Origin: Mycobacteriaceae bacterium
GTDB lineage: Bacteria > Actinomycetota > Actinomycetes > Mycobacteriales > Mycobacteriaceae
NCBI GenBank assembly: GCA_013362555.1
Contig: JABFVX010000081.1
Coordinates: 1-7,367, forward strand
Direction of reading: 5' to 3'
DNA: 7,367 nt
Part shown: piece by piece, positions 4,900 to 7,367 of the stretch
How positions within the stretch are numbered: the first letter of the stretch is position 1
Layout: each line of letters starts with the position of its first letter
Translations under genes and position numbers: made by a program
Notes under the pieces: generated by a model
The model's input: the letters and a program-made list of their open reading frames with translations, nothing else
The model's database searches: none
What the model was told of the DNA's origin: nothing

Positions 4900-6555
4900 T
4901 TACCCGCCGGAACGGATGATCTGCGCGAGGTTGCGTTCCGCCAGGGCGGTGATGGTCAGCGACGGGTTCACCGTGCCGGTGCTGCCGGGTACGGCGGCGC
5001 CGTCCACCACGTACAGGCCCTTGTGCCCGTGTACGCGGCCGTGCGCATCGGCGGCGCGCCCCAGCACCGCCCCGCCGAGCGGGTGCGCGGTGAAAGTGGC
5101 GTTCGCCTCGAGGATCGGCGGGGGCACCGAGCCGGACGCGCCCGCCGCGCGGCGGTTCACCGCCATGGCCCTGGCCTCGACGTCGTTGTTGCCGCCTGCA
5201 GGCCACAACAGCGTCACCGAGCCGTCCGGCCGCGACACGAACCGGCCCCGGGTGTTGTCCAGGACGATGCCGAGCGAGGCCAGCAACCCGATGTCGGACG
5301 CGGTGACGCCGGGGATGAACCAGTTCTCCAGCGAGACCGGCATGCCGTCGCGTTCGTCGAGGATGCGGCTGGCGCAGGGCGCGCCCTGGGTGCCCATGTC
5401 CAGCGTGCTGAGCGTGCGGGCCAGCCCGACGTCGCCGTTGGTGCCCCAGCCCGCTCCGACGTGCTCATTGAGGTTGCGCAGCGTGCCCGCGTCGCGGGCA
5501 CGGACCAGCAGTTCCGTCGTGCCGACCGAACCCGCGCCGAGAAAGAGCTTGTCGCACCGGATAGTTCGAGTGCGCAGCACCTCGCCGGTCGGGCTGAGCT
5601 TGCTCAACCGCACCGCGTAGCCGGGACCGTCCGCGCCGATCGCGTCCACCCGGTGGCCGGGATACACCCGGGCCTTGCCGGTGTCCTGCGCCCAGCGCAG
5701 GTAGTTCTGGTTCAAGTCGAACTTGGCGCCGTTGGAGTTGCCGAGGTTGCTGCACCCGACGGTCGCCGACGGCTTGGAGCGCCCAGCCAGCTCGTCGCGC
5801 ACGACGTTCCAGTTCCACAGCCCGTCCACGCGCTGCGGCGTGTACCCGGCTTGTCGGACCTGCTGGTCCCAGGCGCGCGAGTGGGCGAAGGCGCGGGAGC
5901 GGTAGACGTCTTCGGGCATCGGCGACAGCCGCAGCGAGCGCCTGGCTTTCGGGTAGTGCACGCTGTGCATCTCGTCGTGGGACACGACCCCGCGGAACAC
6001 CGCGTCGAAGAAGCGCTTTTCCGGCTCGATCATCACGCCGGTGAACACCACCGAGCCGCCGCCCACCGCGGCCGCCCGCCACACGTCCATGCCCGGGTAG
6101 CTGTCGACGCCGAGCACTCCGCCGAACGGGTCGACCGGCACGGGGACGCGGTTCATGCCGGTGAACACGTCGCGGTGCCAGAATCCGCGGCCGTCCGGGA
6201 TGGTGTCCTCGACGAAGATGTCCCGGTTCGGCGAGTTCGGCCAGCGCGATCCGCGCTCCAACACGGCGACCTGCGTCCCGGCCTGCGCGAGTCGCAGCGC
6301 GGCGACGGCCGCGCCGAAGCCGGAGCCCACGACGACGGCGGTCACGTGCTCCGGGGCGTCCGGCAGCGGCGCGAAGATCTCCGGTACCGCTGCTCGGTAC
6401 ATTCCGGCCTTGGGGCTGAGTTCGCCGTGCCGCACGCCGCCTACTCCGGCGGGCCGGGCTCCGGCCGTCGGAACTGCGAAGTCCGCGACCGCCCCGGCGA
6501 GCCCGAGTGACGCGGCGGCGAGTCCGACGCCCTTGACGAAACCGCGCCTGTCCAT
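4900..6555 (-). CDS. secreted cholesterol oxidase-like GMC oxidoreductase (FAD)
   Basis: 551 aa, almost the length of Rhodococcus equi ChoE (552) and Streptomyces ChoA (546). Such enzymes oxidise and isomerise cholesterol to cholest-4-en-3-one, making H2O2. The N-terminus DRRGFVKG (2-9) followed by a hydrophobic stretch to about residue 27 is a twin-arginine signal, so export of the folded FAD protein is expected. The FAD dinucleotide fold is VVVGSGFGAAVAALRL (74-89) with E100 ending the second strand. AAAVGGGSVVFTGVM (161-175) is the second flavin-contact segment. Catalytic residues expected from the family are H491 (HPLGG) and N530 (NPSLTITALAERN); E410 (SLENW) may be the equivalent of Streptomyces E361. 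There is no sign of the covalent-FAD class. The start at 6555 is chosen because AGGGG lies 4 nt upstream and the Tat motif follows at once; the frame extends to 6594. Substrate is inferred from the family; another sterol is possible. Confidence 0.88.
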   Translation of the reverse strand: MDRRGFVKGVGLAAASLGLAGAVADFAVPTAGARPAGVGGVRHGELSPKAGMYRAAVPEIFAPLPDAPEHVTAVVVGSGFGAAVAALRLAQAGTQVAVLERGSRWPNSPNRDIFVEDTIPDGRGFWHRDVFTGMNRVPVPVDPFGGVLGVDSYPGMDVWRAAAVGGGSVVFTGVMIEPEKRFFDAVFRGVVSHDEMHSVHYPKARRSLRLSPMPEDVYRSRAFAHSRAWDQQVRQAGYTPQRVDGLWNWNVVRDELAGRSKPSATVGCSNLGNSNGAKFDLNQNYLRWAQDTGKARVYPGHRVDAIGADGPGYAVRLSKLSPTGEVLRTRTIRCDKLFLGAGSVGTTELLVRARDAGTLRNLNEHVGAGWGTNGDVGLARTLSTLDMGTQGAPCASRILDERDGMPVSLENWFIPGVTASDIGLLASLGIVLDNTRGRFVSRPDGSVTLLWPAGGNNDVEARAMAVNRRAAGASGSVPPPILEANATFTAHPLGGAVLGRAADAHGRVHGHKGLYVVDGAAVPGSTGTVNPSLTITALAERNLAQIIRSGG

Positions 6556-6572
6556 CCGGCCCCTCATCATCC

Positions 6573-6588
6573 GAACCGTTGCCGGTTC
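6573..6588. promoter_or_regulatory. inverted repeat upstream of the cholesterol oxidase gene
   Basis: GAACCG-TTGC-CGGTTC is a perfect 6-bp dyad with a 4-nt spacer, 18 to 33 bp before the chosen ATG and just ahead of the ribosome site. It could be an operator for a repressor or a small 5'-leader hairpin. It does not match the KstR sterol operator as I know it. In the 112-nt gap to the next gene I see no strong promoter; a minus-strand TATCTT (6607-6612) is the best -10 candidate, without a good -35. Confidence 0.35.
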
Positions 6589-6667
6589 ACACATTTCCCG
6601 GGGGACAAGATATCGCAGTAAACGGCTTCAGAACATGCCCTGCTTGCGACGCGGTCGGCGGGCGGCG

Positions 6668-7367
6668 CTACCGAGCGGGGCGGCGGCTCGCGGCCTTGGT
6701 GGCGCTGAGGGCGTCGACCAGGGAGACCAGCGCGGTAGTAGTGCGTTCGTGCAGGTCGGAGGGAGAAAATTCGAGCCCGGTGGCGAGGTCCGGGTCATTG
6801 GGAAGGCGGACGATGCTGGACACCTTGCCCAGCAGCCCGTTCGAAATGGCGCGGAAGACCGACGCGGGTCCGCGGTCCTGGTCGGCCACCACCACGACGA
6901 CGTCTTTGGGGGCCTTCGGGCCGAAGCGGCGCACGAAACGGGACAGGAACACCCGGGCGCGGTTGGCGCCCTCCGCGCGCTGCGGGATGGTGACCACGAG
7001 GGCGGCATCGGTTTCCAGCGCGGCCGCCAGCAGCGGCGAGCCCACCGCGCTGGACCCGGCGTCGACCACCACGATCCAGCCTTTGCCGGTGACCGACTCG
7101 ATCATCGTGCCGAGCAGCTGGGCGCCGTCTTGCGGCTGGCCGTCGGCGCCGAGTACCGCGGCGCCCCAGTCTTTTCCGGCCAGCTGCCAGCGCAGGGCGG
7201 AGAGGTTGAAGCCCTGTCGCGCCCACGTGTGCCACTGCTGGCCGCCGCCCCCCACCGAGCCGAAGGCGCGGGCGGCCAAGTCGCCCCCCGCCGGGGCGGC
7301 GTCCACGATCAGCACCTTGCGCTGGTACTCCTCGGCCAGCGTCAGTCCCAGCAGGAACGCGGTGGTG
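6668..7367 (-). CDS. MinD/ParA-like ATPase, N-terminus off the right edge
   Basis: The last 232 residues are visible. The fragment opens with TTAFLLGLTLAEEYQRK, which is what follows a deviant Walker A motif (G-K-T-T), so the P-loop lies just outside the window. Next come VLIVDAAPAGGDLA (18-31; the usual form is D-x-D/N-P-x-G-x-L), the Walker-B-like GWIVVVDAGSS (96-106, D102), LVVTIPQRAEG (123-133), a VVVVVADQDRG strand (156-166) in the place of the usual N-x-x, and VRLPNDPDLATG (186-197), like the I-P-x-D-x-x-hydrophobic of this family. Members position DNA, septa or secretion machines; ESX loci of mycolata also carry such proteins (EspI type). Which role applies cannot be told from the fragment. 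The tail after about residue 222 is basic and disordered. It lies 112 nt upstream of the cholesterol oxidase gene in the same direction. Confidence 0.72.
   Translation of the reverse strand, partial: TTAFLLGLTLAEEYQRKVLIVDAAPAGGDLAARAFGSVGGGGQQWHTWARQGFNLSALRWQLAGKDWGAAVLGADGQPQDGAQLLGTMIESVTGKGWIVVVDAGSSAVGSPLLAAALETDAALVVTIPQRAEGANRARVFLSRFVRRFGPKAPKDVVVVVADQDRGPASVFRAISNGLLGKVSSIVRLPNDPDLATGLEFSPSDLHERTTTALVSLVDALSATKAASRRPAR

Noticed and set aside
4843..6510. Long plus-strand open frame of 555 codons opposite the cholesterol oxidase gene
   Set aside because: It shows no domain, is rich in Arg, Ala, Val and His as expected for antisense of a GC-rich gene, and the minus strand carries a complete, recognisable enzyme.
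6607..6640. KstR-type sterol operator upstream of the cholesterol oxidase gene
   Set aside because: AGAACATG occurs at 6629-6636 (plus strand), but the second half-site is missing.

Overview
The window reads as chromosomal DNA of a high-GC mycolic-acid actinomycete, most likely Nocardia or a close relative. The evidence is GC-rich codon use throughout, a glucosylglycerate hydrolase of the mycobacterial type, and a Tat-exported cholesterol oxidase of the size known from Rhodococcus equi and Streptomyces. Genus is inferred from gene content only. No plasmid, phage, integrase, transposase, tRNA or rRNA is visible.

Layout, left to right. (1) 1-891, minus strand: an SdpI-family membrane protein, then a DUF1648 membrane protein that runs off the left edge. 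In Bacillus SdpI these two parts form one protein. (2) 892-1168: no convincing gene. (3) 1212-1895, minus: a 227-aa short-chain dehydrogenase/reductase. (4) 2048-4120, plus: glucosylglycerate hydrolase (ggh) and, 12 nt later, a secreted GH25 muramidase, probably one transcript. (5) 4182-6555, minus: a secreted cholesterol oxidase, followed by a small membrane protein that resembles a voltage-sensor domain without a pore. (6) 6668-7367, minus: the C-terminal part of a MinD/ParA-like ATPase, open at the right edge.

The most striking feature is a family of five 55-bp interrupted palindromes (416-470, 1169-1223, 1916-1970, 4113-4167, 4828-4882). Each has two 25-nt arms around a 5-nt loop (CCTAA, CCCAA or TCCAA; the fifth copy is inverted). 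The arms begin with CCTCCAGAATGACCC or a close variant, and most ends read GGAGG outward. The copies lie in almost every gene junction on the left two thirds of the window and are built into gene ends: one gives the SDR its last three codons and stop, one gives the muramidase its stop, and one seems to give the channel-like protein its start codon and about 16 N-terminal residues. Copies 3 and 4 are 53/55 identical, in the same orientation, and bracket the ggh-muramidase pair. I do not recognise this as a named repeat family. It could act as U-tract-less, bidirectional terminators or mRNA hairpins, and it looks dispersed (REP/MITE-like), but no mobilising enzyme is in view.

Functionally the genes are a mixed accessory set: compatible-solute recycling, peptidoglycan cleavage, sterol oxidation, and membrane proteins of unknown job. 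No single pathway joins them.
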